From Oscillospiraceae bacterium (lineage in GTDB: Bacteria > Bacillota > Clostridia > Oscillospirales > Ruminococcaceae): DNA of 32,645 nt. How positions within the stretch are numbered: the first letter of the stretch is position 1; each line of letters starts with the position of its first letter. Below are positions 26,112-32,645 of this stretch, piece by piece. The stretch covers positions 1 to 32,645 of the forward strand of contig JAJQIG010000013.1 of assembly GCA_021199335.1 (NCBI GenBank), given 5' to 3'. The position numbers and the translations under genes are program-made. The notes below the pieces were generated by a model. That model searched no databases and was not told the origin of the DNA. It worked only from the letters and a program-made list of their open reading frames with translations.

Positions 26112-26354
26112 TTATCTATGGTTTTCCGAAACCGACTTCAGTTTCTCAAATTCTTCTTTAATCTTTTCATATTCGAGAGCGTCAAACGTTTTGGCAGATT
26201 CCAGCATTGTTTTTTTAGCTTCGAGCATAGCCTTGGAGGTATACTTCTCCTTGGCGATTTTTTTAAGAGCCTTGTTCCTCTTTTTTTCCTGCTTCTGCTT
26301 TTCCTTCAGCATTTTGATAAGCTCTTTTTGCTTCTTTTTATCATACGTTTCCAT
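26112..26354 (-). CDS. Small Lys/Glu-rich coiled-coil protein
   Basis: This 80-residue, highly charged, almost entirely helical protein has about a quarter Lys (KKKQKELIKMLKEKQKQEKK) and later AKTFDALEYEKIKEEFEKLK. Heptad-like spacing of Leu/Ile/Met suggests a coiled coil. It lies inside the Ter-like operon, 48 nt after the kinase gene and 14 nt before the pseudo-ATPase. GAGGGG lies about 12 nt before the ATG. The opposite strand also has open frames here, but operon position, strand and a ribosome site favour this one. Function unknown; perhaps an adaptor for the membrane protein. Confidence 0.65.
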   Translation of the reverse strand: METYDKKKQKELIKMLKEKQKQEKKRNKALKKIAKEKYTSKAMLEAKKTMLESAKTFDALEYEKIKEEFEKLKSVSENHR

Positions 26355-26402
26355 TATGTTAACACACCCCTCTGATTTTTTCTGATTGCATACCGCTTTT
26401 CC

Positions 26403-27872
26403 TTAGATAACGGTAACCCTTATAAGCGTTCCCCTATCGTCCTCCGACGCGCGGAAAACAGTTCCGTCCCTGAGCCTTATCGCCTGACCCGATGGGACAA
26501 GATTACCCTGAGGTGAACGCATACCCGACGTCCCGCTGTTAATGAGGAACCACTCGCCGTCATGGCAGCAGACATAAGCCTGCATAGCCGTATCGGCTTT
26601 TTCATCGGGGAAAATATTGCTGTGGGTATGCCATTTGAAAAGCGGAGTATTGTTTGAAGCGTCAACCTCCGAGGTTTTTCGCCATTGCCCCGAATGCCCC
26701 CTTACCTCCGAATTTATCGAAAGGCGCACTATGTTTTTATCGGTAATTTTTGTTCCGCAAAATGGGCATATGGGTGAATTTACATCATAAAGCACAAACC
26801 ACCTCGCATCGCAGGATGGATTGGAGCATCTATGCAGCAAATCCCACGTTTCCGTTATCCCCTTTTCCCACTCCATTGCCGATGGGCGCATTGACGGGTC
26901 ATGCAGTCCGTCCACAAAGGCGCGTATAAAAAGCCGTTCCAGCATAGGTCCTAGGTCCTTGATTGTCACCTTCAGCGAGGAGGGGCGGTTGGAGGTATCA
27001 TATGGATTTTCTATAAAGAGCGCCTGCGGTCCGAGGGCGAGGAAATCATCCTCCTCAGCCGAGGCGGACGAAAATATTTTCGGCCCCATAAGCGGGTGAC
27101 GAAACAGCAGATATTCATAAATAAGCACAGCGAGGGCATGAAGATCCGTTGTTGAGCCGGGAATTTTTCTTCTTGGGTCGGAACGGTCAAGCTCCATTGT
27201 CGCAAGAACCTCCGGGGCGATATAACCCCTTGTTCCGGCAACCTCGGGCGGATATAGCCCGGGAACGACAAGCGAATCTATATCAATAACAACGCAGTTC
27301 CCGCTTTTTGGGTCAATAAGGACGTTATTGTTGGAAAGGTCGGAGTGCGCAAGCCCCGCCTGATGAAGCCGCCTTATCGAACGTGACAAAAGCAGCGACA
27401 TTTGAAGCATCGAACGAAAATCCCCCAGCTCGGATTTATTAAGAAAGCGCCTGTTGCTTGATGTAAACCAGTTGCTTTTTTTATCCTTTCCGTCAAGGTC
27501 AAGAAGCTGTGACGAACGGCTGTCGAAGAAAAAATCCGACGGATAGGATGGTGAAACCAACCCGAATTCGGGTGAAATAACAATATCTGTCGGCCAGCAA
27601 AAGCGTTTTTCAAAGTACGCCGCAAGCCTTTCGTCATTTCCCACCGCTCCCCCTGCGGATTCGGGAATGGTTGGGTTATATTTTCCGATAATGGCTTCAA
27701 TGCGGGAGCGCATATTAAAGTCAACCCTTTTGGGGTCGTTAAAAAACTGCACCACATAGGATTTATCGGGTGAAAAATATGTATATTTCATCCCTCCCCG
27801 CGGGGGATTATCGGTTATAACATAGGGGATTTTTTTGCCGCTTGCAAGAACGGCTTCGCCTATTCTGCTCAT
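26403..27872 (-). CDS. Ser/Thr-kinase-like protein with zinc ribbon and FHA-like tail (TerY-associated STK)
   Basis: This 489-residue protein has an atypical kinase domain: N-lobe GGMKYTYFSPDKSYVVQFF (26-44), catalytic loop HSDLSNNNVLID (176-187) with Asp178 and Asn183, metal site DID (197-199) in place of DFG, and GYIAPE (216-221). The usual beta-3 Lys position seems to be Gln42. A zinc ribbon follows (Cys349, Cys354, Cys369, Cys372). The last 85 residues (from about 405, with WFLINSGTSG and IRLRDGTVF) look like an FHA domain, which binds phosphothreonine. Such kinases accompany TerY-type vWA and PP2C proteins. GGAGAAA before the ATG sits in the end of the PP2C gene, 1 nt away. Confidence 0.83.
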   Translation of the reverse strand: MSRIGEAVLASGKKIPYVITDNPPRGGMKYTYFSPDKSYVVQFFNDPKRVDFNMRSRIEAIIGKYNPTIPESAGGAVGNDERLAAYFEKRFCWPTDIVISPEFGLVSPSYPSDFFFDSRSSQLLDLDGKDKKSNWFTSSNRRFLNKSELGDFRSMLQMSLLLSRSIRRLHQAGLAHSDLSNNNVLIDPKSGNCVVIDIDSLVVPGLYPPEVAGTRGYIAPEVLATMELDRSDPRRKIPGSTTDLHALAVLIYEYLLFRHPLMGPKIFSSASAEEDDFLALGPQALFIENPYDTSNRPSSLKVTIKDLGPMLERLFIRAFVDGLHDPSMRPSAMEWEKGITETWDLLHRCSNPSCDARWFVLYDVNSPICPFCGTKITDKNIVRLSINSEVRGHSGQWRKTSEVDASNNTPLFKWHTHSNIFPDEKADTAMQAYVCCHDGEWFLINSGTSGMRSPQGNLVPSGQAIRLRDGTVFRASEDDRGTLIRVTVI

Positions 27873-27873
27873 T

Positions 27874-29088
27874 TTATTTCTCCGAGGTATTTATTATAAA
27901 TAAGGTTCTGTCGTCAAACGAACCCCTTTCGACATAGTTATCGAGCCATACAGAGAGCCTTTCCGCTTTTGTTTCGCCGTTTGAAATTCCATACGCATTA
28001 AGCGAGGAATTTATTACAATGCCGCCGAAACGGTTTTCCCAAAGCTCCTCAATGCCAATATTATTCTCCGCCATAACGTTTTTGGCATACTGGAGCGAAA
28101 AGGAAGCGCTGCTGTCGTTAACCCACGGGTAGGTTACGGGGCTCGGAGTTATTTCGCCGCCGATTTTCTCCGCAGCTTCGCTCGGGAAATCGATTATTCC
28201 GTTAAGAAGCAGGTCTGTATAAAGCCTTAGAAGCTGAGGATTGTTGGGGTAATAATCATCCGCAGCGCCGTCCGTCATAAGCATAAGGGAGGAAATTCTT
28301 CCGCGCTGAATTTTTGTGCGGCCGCAAAGGCTGCCGACGCTTCTCGCCTGTTCCGAAACAAGGAATTCCGTTTCCCCCGCAAAGCTGCCGCTGTCGGCAT
28401 TGCCGAGAATTCGGAGAGCTTCGCCGAAGGGCGCGTCCTTATTGAATGAGGCTATCATACCATCGCCTATCTGGACGGAAATAACGAAATGCTCTTTATT
28501 TGAAACAGGAATAATGACCGCCGCCAAAAGCGTTGCGGAATAATCCTTTATTTCAGCCCTTCTGCCGAGGATTTCTTCAAACTCGGAGCTTGCCGAGCGA
28601 ATCATATACGCCCCCTCAACTGCGGAGTAGGCTACCTCAAAGCTGCCGCGGACAAGCTGAGCAAGCCTCTGGCAGACCGAGGTAAAGGCAGGGTCGCTGA
28701 AATCCCTGCTTAAGTCGGATTTTATATCGGGGTACTGCTCCTTTACGGCGGAAAATTCTTTTTTAAGGCTTGCCGCCACAGCCTCGCAGGAAACCCTTGC
28801 GCCGATTCGTGAAAGCGGCTTCGACCCTGCGCCGTCGGAAACAACGGCTATAACCCAATCGCCAAGGCGGGCAAAGTCGTACCAATCGTCACAGTTTGCG
28901 CCCTCGTGCTTATGCTTTTTTCCCCTTACTCTTGCGGCAATTATTTCCCCGCCGTCATATTTTTCATAGTCGGATTTATATTCGGGATAAGGCTCGGGAA
29001 AATCGGGGATAGGGTTATATTTCCACATCAAGGCGGTTTGCGCAGTCACCTCGCTGTCCGAAACGATACTGTTTTTAGCGTTTTCCAT
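27874..29088 (-). CDS. PP2C-family protein phosphatase (TerY-associated)
   Basis: This 404-residue soluble phosphatase has the PP2C metal-binding motifs in order: SDGAGSKPLSRIG (DGAG at 85-88), QIGDG, LMTDGAADD and near the C terminus DDRTL. The substrate-like region HKHEGANCDDWY before the first motif is typical of the PP2C branch found beside vWA and kinase genes in Ter-type systems. It is expected to reverse the phosphorylation made by the adjacent kinase. The ATG at 29088 is preceded by GGAGGAAAG. It is 17 nt after the vWA gene and 1 nt before the kinase gene. Confidence 0.9.
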   Translation of the reverse strand: MENAKNSIVSDSEVTAQTALMWKYNPIPDFPEPYPEYKSDYEKYDGGEIIAARVRGKKHKHEGANCDDWYDFARLGDWVIAVVSDGAGSKPLSRIGARVSCEAVAASLKKEFSAVKEQYPDIKSDLSRDFSDPAFTSVCQRLAQLVRGSFEVAYSAVEGAYMIRSASSEFEEILGRRAEIKDYSATLLAAVIIPVSNKEHFVISVQIGDGMIASFNKDAPFGEALRILGNADSGSFAGETEFLVSEQARSVGSLCGRTKIQRGRISSLMLMTDGAADDYYPNNPQLLRLYTDLLLNGIIDFPSEAAEKIGGEITPSPVTYPWVNDSSASFSLQYAKNVMAENNIGIEELWENRFGGIVINSSLNAYGISNGETKAERLSVWLDNYVERGSFDDRTLFIINTSEK

Positions 29089-29105
29089 TGCTTTCCTCCA
29101 CGGTT

Positions 29106-29747
29106 TTACGGGACGATTACGAAGCCCTGCGGCGGGGGAGGAAGCTCAATATTTGCGCCGGGCTTTGAATCAAGGCTCTTGCTTGACATTTTAACGGAGC
29201 TTGAAACCCACGCAAAGAACTGCGCAAGGTCGCCTGCGGAGAGGTTATTCATGAGAAGAACGCTGTCGGTAATTTCCTTGAGCACGGTTGTATCTGCGCA
29301 TGAACCCGCCGCACAGGCTATAATGTTAGCGGGCTTAGCCGCTTTAAGCTCAGCGGCGGCGGACCGCCAATCGTCTGTCGGCGCACCGTCCGTAAGGAGG
29401 AAAACAAGCGGCTTCCAATCGCCCTTTTGTGTTTCGGTGGACTTACGGACCTCTGCTTTTATGCATTCCGTAAGCAGACGGAGAGCACCGCCGAGCGCAG
29501 TTGCGCCCCCTGCGGAAAGCTGCGGTTCCCTAAAGAGAATAAGCTCGGTAAGGGGAGAAACCTGCCTTGCCGATGAATTAAACGTTATAACGGAAAGATA
29601 CGCCGTTTCAAGCGCCTGCGGGTCGCTCCTAAGCTCGGAAACGAGCGCCTTCACGCCGTGCCTTACGGCTTCGATCGGGTCGCCCGCCATTGACCCCGAA
29701 ACATCCAGAAGCAGATAGACGGGAAGTCTTCTCGAAAATTCTGACAT
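29106..29747 (-). CDS. TerY-like von Willebrand factor A domain protein
   Basis: This 213-residue protein consists of one vWA domain. The MIDAS residues are visible: LLLDVSGSM (Asp15, Ser17, Ser19), the Thr in SAGGATALGGA, and LTDGAPTD. The length, the N-terminal RRLPVYLLLDVSGSM and the Pro-rich C-terminal end (LPPPPQGF) are as in TerY proteins of tellurite/stress operons. It is probably a metal-dependent scaffold. The ATG at 29747 has AAAAGGAG 9 nt upstream; a TTG two codons earlier is less likely. First protein-coding gene with good support in the operon. Confidence 0.9.
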   Translation of the reverse strand: MSEFSRRLPVYLLLDVSGSMAGDPIEAVRHGVKALVSELRSDPQALETAYLSVITFNSSARQVSPLTELILFREPQLSAGGATALGGALRLLTECIKAEVRKSTETQKGDWKPLVFLLTDGAPTDDWRSAAAELKAAKPANIIACAAGSCADTTVLKEITDSVLLMNNLSAGDLAQFFAWVSSSVKMSSKSLDSKPGANIELPPPPQGFVIVP

Positions 29748-30045
29748 AAACAAAAGCTCCTTTTTATGAAGATAATATATTTTATTTCAATCCGCATTCG
29801 GTAATTTAACGGAGTGCGATATGCGTACCTGTGTACGTATGCGTACCCTGTGTACGTATGCGTACATATTACGCATTGATACCGATTTCTTTCCGCCCGC
29901 CGTTTCCGTTAAACTTCCCTTTGGCAATCCATCCCACCGCCTGCCTATCGGCTGAAGCGGGGGGAATTCTTGCTGATTTTGGTTAAAATTGACATAGCTA
30001 TAAAACCTCGGCGGCAAAATCCGAAGCTCCGCCATTCCTCTAATA
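29748..30045 (-). other. Long leader of the Ter-like operon
   Basis: From the promoter at 30046-30074 to the vWA start there are about 290 nt of transcribed leader. It contains a GGCGG/CCGCC hairpin near its 5' end, the GTAC-containing tandem repeats, and an 82-codon open frame (start 30035, AGAGGA directly before the ATG). That composition (Arg/Pro/Tyr-rich, the repeat translated as YVHRVRIRTQVRIS) does not look like a protein I know. Whether it is translated, a structured RNA, or an inserted intergenic repeat is open. Confidence 0.5.
29821..29865. repeat. Short tandem repeats containing ATGCGTAC and TGTGTACGT
   Basis: Three copies of ATGCGTAC (29821, 29839, 29858) alternate with two exact copies of TGTGTACGT (29830-29838, 29849-29857), giving periods of 18 and 19 bp. 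The GTAC cores are locally palindromic (GTACGCATACGTAC on the minus strand). They lie in the leader of the Ter-like operon. Confidence 0.85.
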
Positions 30046-30074
30046 AGTATATCCCAAAATGCGCTTCAAGTCAA
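30046..30074 (-). promoter_or_regulatory. Promoter of the Ter-like operon
   Basis: Minus strand: TTGACT (30069-30074), 17-nt spacer, TATACT (30046-30051). Predicted start near 30039. It is divergent from the thrH promoter 35 bp away. Confidence 0.75.
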
Positions 30075-30108
30075 TAATAGACAGAAATTTTACCCGACAA
30101 AATTACTG

Positions 30109-30137
30109 TTGACTTTTTTATGATAATGTAGTAAAAT
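30109..30137 (+). promoter_or_regulatory. Promoter of thrH
   Basis: TTGACT (30109-30114), 17-nt spacer, TAAAAT (30132-30137). The leader is about 65 nt. Confidence 0.75.
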
Positions 30138-30210
30138 TGAGTTGTAAATAAATAAGCTGCGGCATTGAACGGGAAGGTAACGCCGCAGCCGAAAATCGGA
30201 GGAAAATGAA

Positions 30211-30813
30211 ATGTACATTACTTGTTTGGATCTTGAGGGTGTTCTTGTTCCCGAAATTTGGATTGCATTCGCCGAAGCAAGCGGCATTCCCGAGCTTAAA
30301 AGGACAACCAGGGATGAACCCGACTATGATAAGCTTATGAATTGGCGCCTTGGCATTTTAAAGGAGCATGGTCTTGGACTTAAAGAAATTCAGGAAACCA
30401 TTGCAAAAATTGACCCTATCCCCGGCGCAAAGGAATTCCTTGACGAGCTTCGTTCAATCTGTCAGGTTATTATTATAAGCGACACATTCTCGCAGTTTGC
30501 GGGGCCCCTTATGAAAAAGCTCGGTATGCCCACTATCTTCTGCAACTCCCTTGAGGTTGCCGCAAACGGTGAAATTACGGGCTTTAAAATGCGCTGTGAA
30601 CAGTCTAAGCTCACAACCGTAAAGGCTCTCCAATCAATCGGCTATGAAACCGTTGCAAGCGGCGACAGCCATAACGACCTTGGAATGATAAGGGCAAGCA
30701 AGGCGGGCTTCCTTTTCAAGAGTACGGAGCAGATTAAAGCGGCTAACCCCGATCTTCCCGCATTTGAAACCTATGACGAGCTTATGGCTGCGATAAAAAA
30801 GGTTATTCTTTAA
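30211..30813 (+). CDS. thrH: Phosphoserine phosphatase / homoserine phosphotransferase ThrH
   Basis: This 200-residue HAD-superfamily enzyme has motif I CLDLEGVLVPEIW (the DxE form typical of ThrH rather than the DxD of SerB), motif II VIIISDTF with its Ser/Thr, and motif III/IV with Lys and SGDSHNDLGMI. In Pseudomonas ThrH both dephosphorylates phosphoserine and passes the phosphate to homoserine, linking serine and threonine synthesis. The ATG has GGAGG 7 nt upstream; an ATG 5 nt earlier is out of frame. It is a single-gene transcript with promoter and terminator. Serine made here would feed CysE. Confidence 0.9.
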   Translation: MYITCLDLEGVLVPEIWIAFAEASGIPELKRTTRDEPDYDKLMNWRLGILKEHGLGLKEIQETIAKIDPIPGAKEFLDELRSICQVIIISDTFSQFAGPLMKKLGMPTIFCNSLEVAANGEITGFKMRCEQSKLTTVKALQSIGYETVASGDSHNDLGMIRASKAGFLFKSTEQIKAANPDLPAFETYDELMAAIKKVIL

Positions 30814-30831
30814 TCAAAATATTTATTGTTC

Positions 30832-30869
30832 TGCGGTGGGAAACAATGATTTCTCACCGCAATTTTGTT
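30832..30869 (+). terminator. Terminator of thrH
   Basis: A 12-bp stem with one G-U pair (TGCGGTGGGAAA 30832-30843 with TTTCTCACCGCA 30850-30861, loop CAATGA), followed by ATTTTGTT. Confidence 0.8.
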
Positions 30870-30940
30870 GAGTAGGCATTTACTCCATAAAATGGACTTG
30901 AATTAACATATAATTTGTTATATTTCACAAATCGAAAAAA

Positions 30941-31008
30941 ACCTATTGACAAAGTAGAATTTATGATGTATTATAAACCCATACTAAACCTATTGGATAG
31001 GTAGAATT
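30941..31008. promoter_or_regulatory. Paired direct repeats flanking the metY promoter (probable operators)
   Basis: Two 21-bp direct repeats of the form ACCTATTG-N5-GTAGAATT stand at 30941-30961 and 30988-31008 (17 of 21 identical, 47 bp start to start). The first covers the -35 box and the second lies just after the transcription start. The second contains a perfect ACCTAT-TGG-ATAGGT dyad. Placement is typical of a repressor. The CCTA/TAGG core would suit an Rrf2-type regulator such as CymR; this is inference. Confidence 0.65.
30946..30974 (+). promoter_or_regulatory. Promoter of metY
   Basis: TTGACA (30946-30951), 17-nt spacer, TATTAT (30969-30974). Predicted start near 30981, giving a leader of about 170 nt. 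Confidence 0.85.
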
Positions 31009-31031
31009 AGTGCGTAAGGGGATTTTATATT

Positions 31032-31079
31032 ATGGATAAATTAAGTCCGATAAGTCCGAAATCGATTTTCCGAATGTGA
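31032..31079 (+). CDS. Possible 15-residue leader peptide before metY
   Basis: ATG at 31032 follows AAGGGGAT by about 9 nt and opens a short frame (MDKLSPISPKSIFRM) ending at 31079. It contains a direct repeat AAGTCCGA and three Ser codons but no Cys or Met run beyond the last Met. It could be a regulatory upstream frame; a chance frame is equally possible. Confidence 0.3.
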   Translation: MDKLSPISPKSIFRM

Positions 31080-31150
31080 CGCTCCGCTCAAAACTTACCG
31101 AACGTTTTTTTGAAATTAATTTTATTTGAGTAAAAAGGAGTATCACTATT

Positions 31151-32449
31151 ATGAGCAAACTTAAAGAAAGAAATTTGAAATTTGAAACCAAACAGCTTCA
31201 TGTCGGTCAGGAAAACGCAGACCCCGCAACGGACGCAAGAGCTGTTCCGATTTATGCGACCTCGTCCTATGTTTTCCATAATTCTCAGCACGCCGCTGAC
31301 AGGTTCGGGCTTCGTGACTCGGGAAATATTTACGGCAGGCTCACCAACCCCACGCAGGATGTTTTCGAGCAGAGAATCGCCGCCCTTGAGGGTGGTGTCG
31401 CCGCCCTTGCGGTTGCATCGGGAGCGGCCGCCGTTACATACGCAATCCAGAATCTTGCCCAAGCGGGGGACCATATCGTCGCCGCAAAAACGCTTTATGG
31501 CGGAACCTATAATCTGCTTGAACACACTCTTCCCGCTTACGGCATAACGACAACATTTGTTGACCCGAATGAGGACGGCGCTTTTGAAAACGCCATTAAA
31601 GAAAACACAAAGGCCCTTTATATCGAAACCCTCGGCAACCCCAATTCAAACATTATCGACATAGAGGAGGTCGCAAAAATTGCCCACAAGCACAAAATCC
31701 CCCTCGTCGTTGACAACACCTTCGCCACGCCGTATCTTGTTCGCCCAATCGATTACGGCGCAGACATTGTCGTTCACTCCGCAACAAAGTTTATCGGCGG
31801 ACACGGCACTGCAATCGGTGGAGTAATTGTTGACAGCGGAAGGTTCGATTGGGAAGCGAGCGGAAAGTTTCCATCGCTCACAGAGCCTAACCCGAGCTAT
31901 CACGGAATAAGCTTTACAAAGGCTGTCGGGGCGGCTGCGTTCGTAACAAAAATAAGGGCGGTTCTGCTCAGGGACACAGGCGCGACAATTTCGCCATTCC
32001 ATGCGTTTTTCTTCCTCCAAGGGCTTGAAACCCTTTCGTTAAGGGTTGAAAGGCACGTTGAAAACGCCCTCAGGGTTGTCGATTATTTAAACAGGCATCC
32101 ACAGGTTAAAAGGGTTCATCACCCCTCCCTTGCAACAGGCGAGCAAAAGCGGCTTTACGACAAATATTTCCCCAACGGTGGCGGCTCTATCTTCACCTTT
32201 GAAATTGACGGAACGGAGGACGATGCAAAGAGGTTCATCGATAATCTTGAGGTTTTTTCACTTCTTGCCAATGTTGCGGACGTAAAAAGCCTTGCAATTC
32301 ACCCCGCTTCAACAACGCATTCTCAGCTTAACGAACAGGAGCTTGCGGAACAGGGAATTTTGCCCTCCACAATTCGCCTTTCCATCGGCACGGAGCATAT
32401 TGACGATATAATCTTCGACCTTGAAGAAGCATTTAAGGCGATAAAGTAA
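31151..32449 (+). CDS. metY: O-acetylhomoserine sulfhydrylase (O-acetylhomoserine aminocarboxypropyltransferase)
   Basis: This 432-residue PLP enzyme of the Cys/Met-metabolism family makes homocysteine from O-acetylhomoserine and sulfide, and can also act on O-acetylserine. FETKQLHVGQENADPATDARAVPIYATSSYVF at the N terminus, YGRLTNPTQDVFEQRIAALEGG, and the PLP-Lys block HSATKFIGGHG (Lys near 216) are diagnostic of the MetY branch; the C-terminal HPASTTHSQL motif is present. AAAAAGGAG lies upstream of the ATG. It is regulated from the operator-flanked promoter and ended by a strong terminator. Confidence 0.94.
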   Translation: MSKLKERNLKFETKQLHVGQENADPATDARAVPIYATSSYVFHNSQHAADRFGLRDSGNIYGRLTNPTQDVFEQRIAALEGGVAALAVASGAAAVTYAIQNLAQAGDHIVAAKTLYGGTYNLLEHTLPAYGITTTFVDPNEDGAFENAIKENTKALYIETLGNPNSNIIDIEEVAKIAHKHKIPLVVDNTFATPYLVRPIDYGADIVVHSATKFIGGHGTAIGGVIVDSGRFDWEASGKFPSLTEPNPSYHGISFTKAVGAAAFVTKIRAVLLRDTGATISPFHAFFFLQGLETLSLRVERHVENALRVVDYLNRHPQVKRVHHPSLATGEQKRLYDKYFPNGGGSIFTFEIDGTEDDAKRFIDNLEVFSLLANVADVKSLAIHPASTTHSQLNEQELAEQGILPSTIRLSIGTEHIDDIIFDLEEAFKAIK

Positions 32450-32487
32450 ACATAGAATACTTCACACATTCCCCCTTAATCAGAAAG

Positions 32488-32530
32488 CCTCCGATTTTAG
32501 GATTTCAAGCCTTTAATCGGAGGTTTTTTG
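32488..32530 (+). terminator. Terminator of metY
   Basis: CCTCCGATT (32488-32496) pairs exactly with AATCGGAGG (32515-32523), with an inner AGG/CCT pairing, followed by TTTTTT. Confidence 0.85.
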
Positions 32531-32645
32531 CGTCCTTATCGTATCGCAGGGCTGGCTTTTTGCAATATTCACAAATTTTCGGCAAAAACATTGTGCAAAA
32601 GGCAATAAAATCATGTTATTGTTTGTTACTATCGGTTTGGTTTAT
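32531..32645. other. Right-end intergenic stretch
   Basis: No gene is visible in the last 115 bases. TTGTGC, a 17-nt spacer and TGTTAT near the end (about 32591-32619) could be a weak plus-strand promoter for a gene beyond the window. Confidence 0.3.

Noticed and set aside
29821-29865. CRISPR repeats
   Set aside because: The units are only 8-9 bp, alternate directly without unique spacers, and no cas gene is nearby.
29787-30035. An 82-codon minus-strand frame before the vWA gene as a firm protein-coding gene
   Set aside because: The ribosome site abuts the ATG, composition is odd, and the last third is just translated tandem repeat. I describe it within the leader instead.
30211-30813. SerB-type phosphoserine phosphatase
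   Set aside because: The DLEGVLVPE motif and 200-residue length fit ThrH better than SerB.

Overview
The window looks like a chromosomal segment of a gut-type Firmicute of class Clostridia, most like the Ruminococcaceae/Oscillospiraceae. The evidence is strong AGGAGG-type ribosome binding sites, frequent TTG starts, sigma-A promoters of the TTGACA-N17-TATAAT type, an SLH-domain surface protein, an intracellular CE2-like esterase, BaiN-type flavoproteins and several weakly conserved Clostridia families. No rRNA, tRNA, CRISPR array, phage genes or intact transposase were seen. The species cannot be named from this sequence.

Layout. (1) 1-2749: a truncated copy of a hairpin-rich repeat, a terminator, and a Ca2+-type P-type ATPase on the minus strand. 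(2) 2931-9005: a compact plus-strand operon of a pseudouridine synthase, a hot-dog thioesterase, a CE2-like SGNH esterase, a BaiN-family flavoprotein, a DUF1624 membrane protein, rsmA and cmk. (3) 9137-15340: a secreted YcdB-like/SLH protein, convergent with a minus-strand adaptor-ATPase-permease (YknXYZ/MacAB-like) operon whose promoter lies in a perfect 14-bp inverted repeat. (4) 15429-18024: a second BaiN-family flavoprotein and gap on the minus strand, each with a clear promoter. (5) 18168-20123: a degenerate histidine-kinase-like protein and a lipoprotein. (6) 20154-22690: cysE-cysS behind a T-box-like attenuator, followed by a full copy of the hairpin repeat and a bidirectional terminator.

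(7) 22694-30074: the most unusual block, a six-gene minus-strand operon. It encodes a TerY-like vWA protein, a PP2C phosphatase, a Ser/Thr-kinase-like protein with zinc ribbon and FHA-like tail, a small Lys/Glu-rich coiled-coil protein, a P-type ATPase homologue that has lost essentially every catalytic motif, and a beta-helix/TerD-like protein. The vWA-PP2C-kinase triad is known from tellurite-resistance/TerD-type stress systems. The dead pump, the coiled-coil protein and the N-terminal extension of the TerD protein are what make this version worth study. It has its own promoter and a leader of about 290 nt with GTAC-containing short tandem repeats.

(8) 30109-32645: thrH and metY, the latter behind a promoter flanked by two near-identical direct repeats that look like paired operators.

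How the genes work together: cysE (O-acetylserine synthesis), cysS (Cys-tRNA charging), metY (O-acetylhomoserine sulfhydrylation) and thrH (phosphoserine/homoserine phosphate chemistry) form a sulfur-amino-acid theme on both sides of the Ter-like operon. Each of cysE and metY shows a distinct regulatory signal. The Ter-like operon reads as a phospho-signalling module (kinase, phosphatase, FHA-like reader, vWA scaffold) that may act on a membrane protein (pseudo-ATPase) and a TerD effector. That integrated role is inference.
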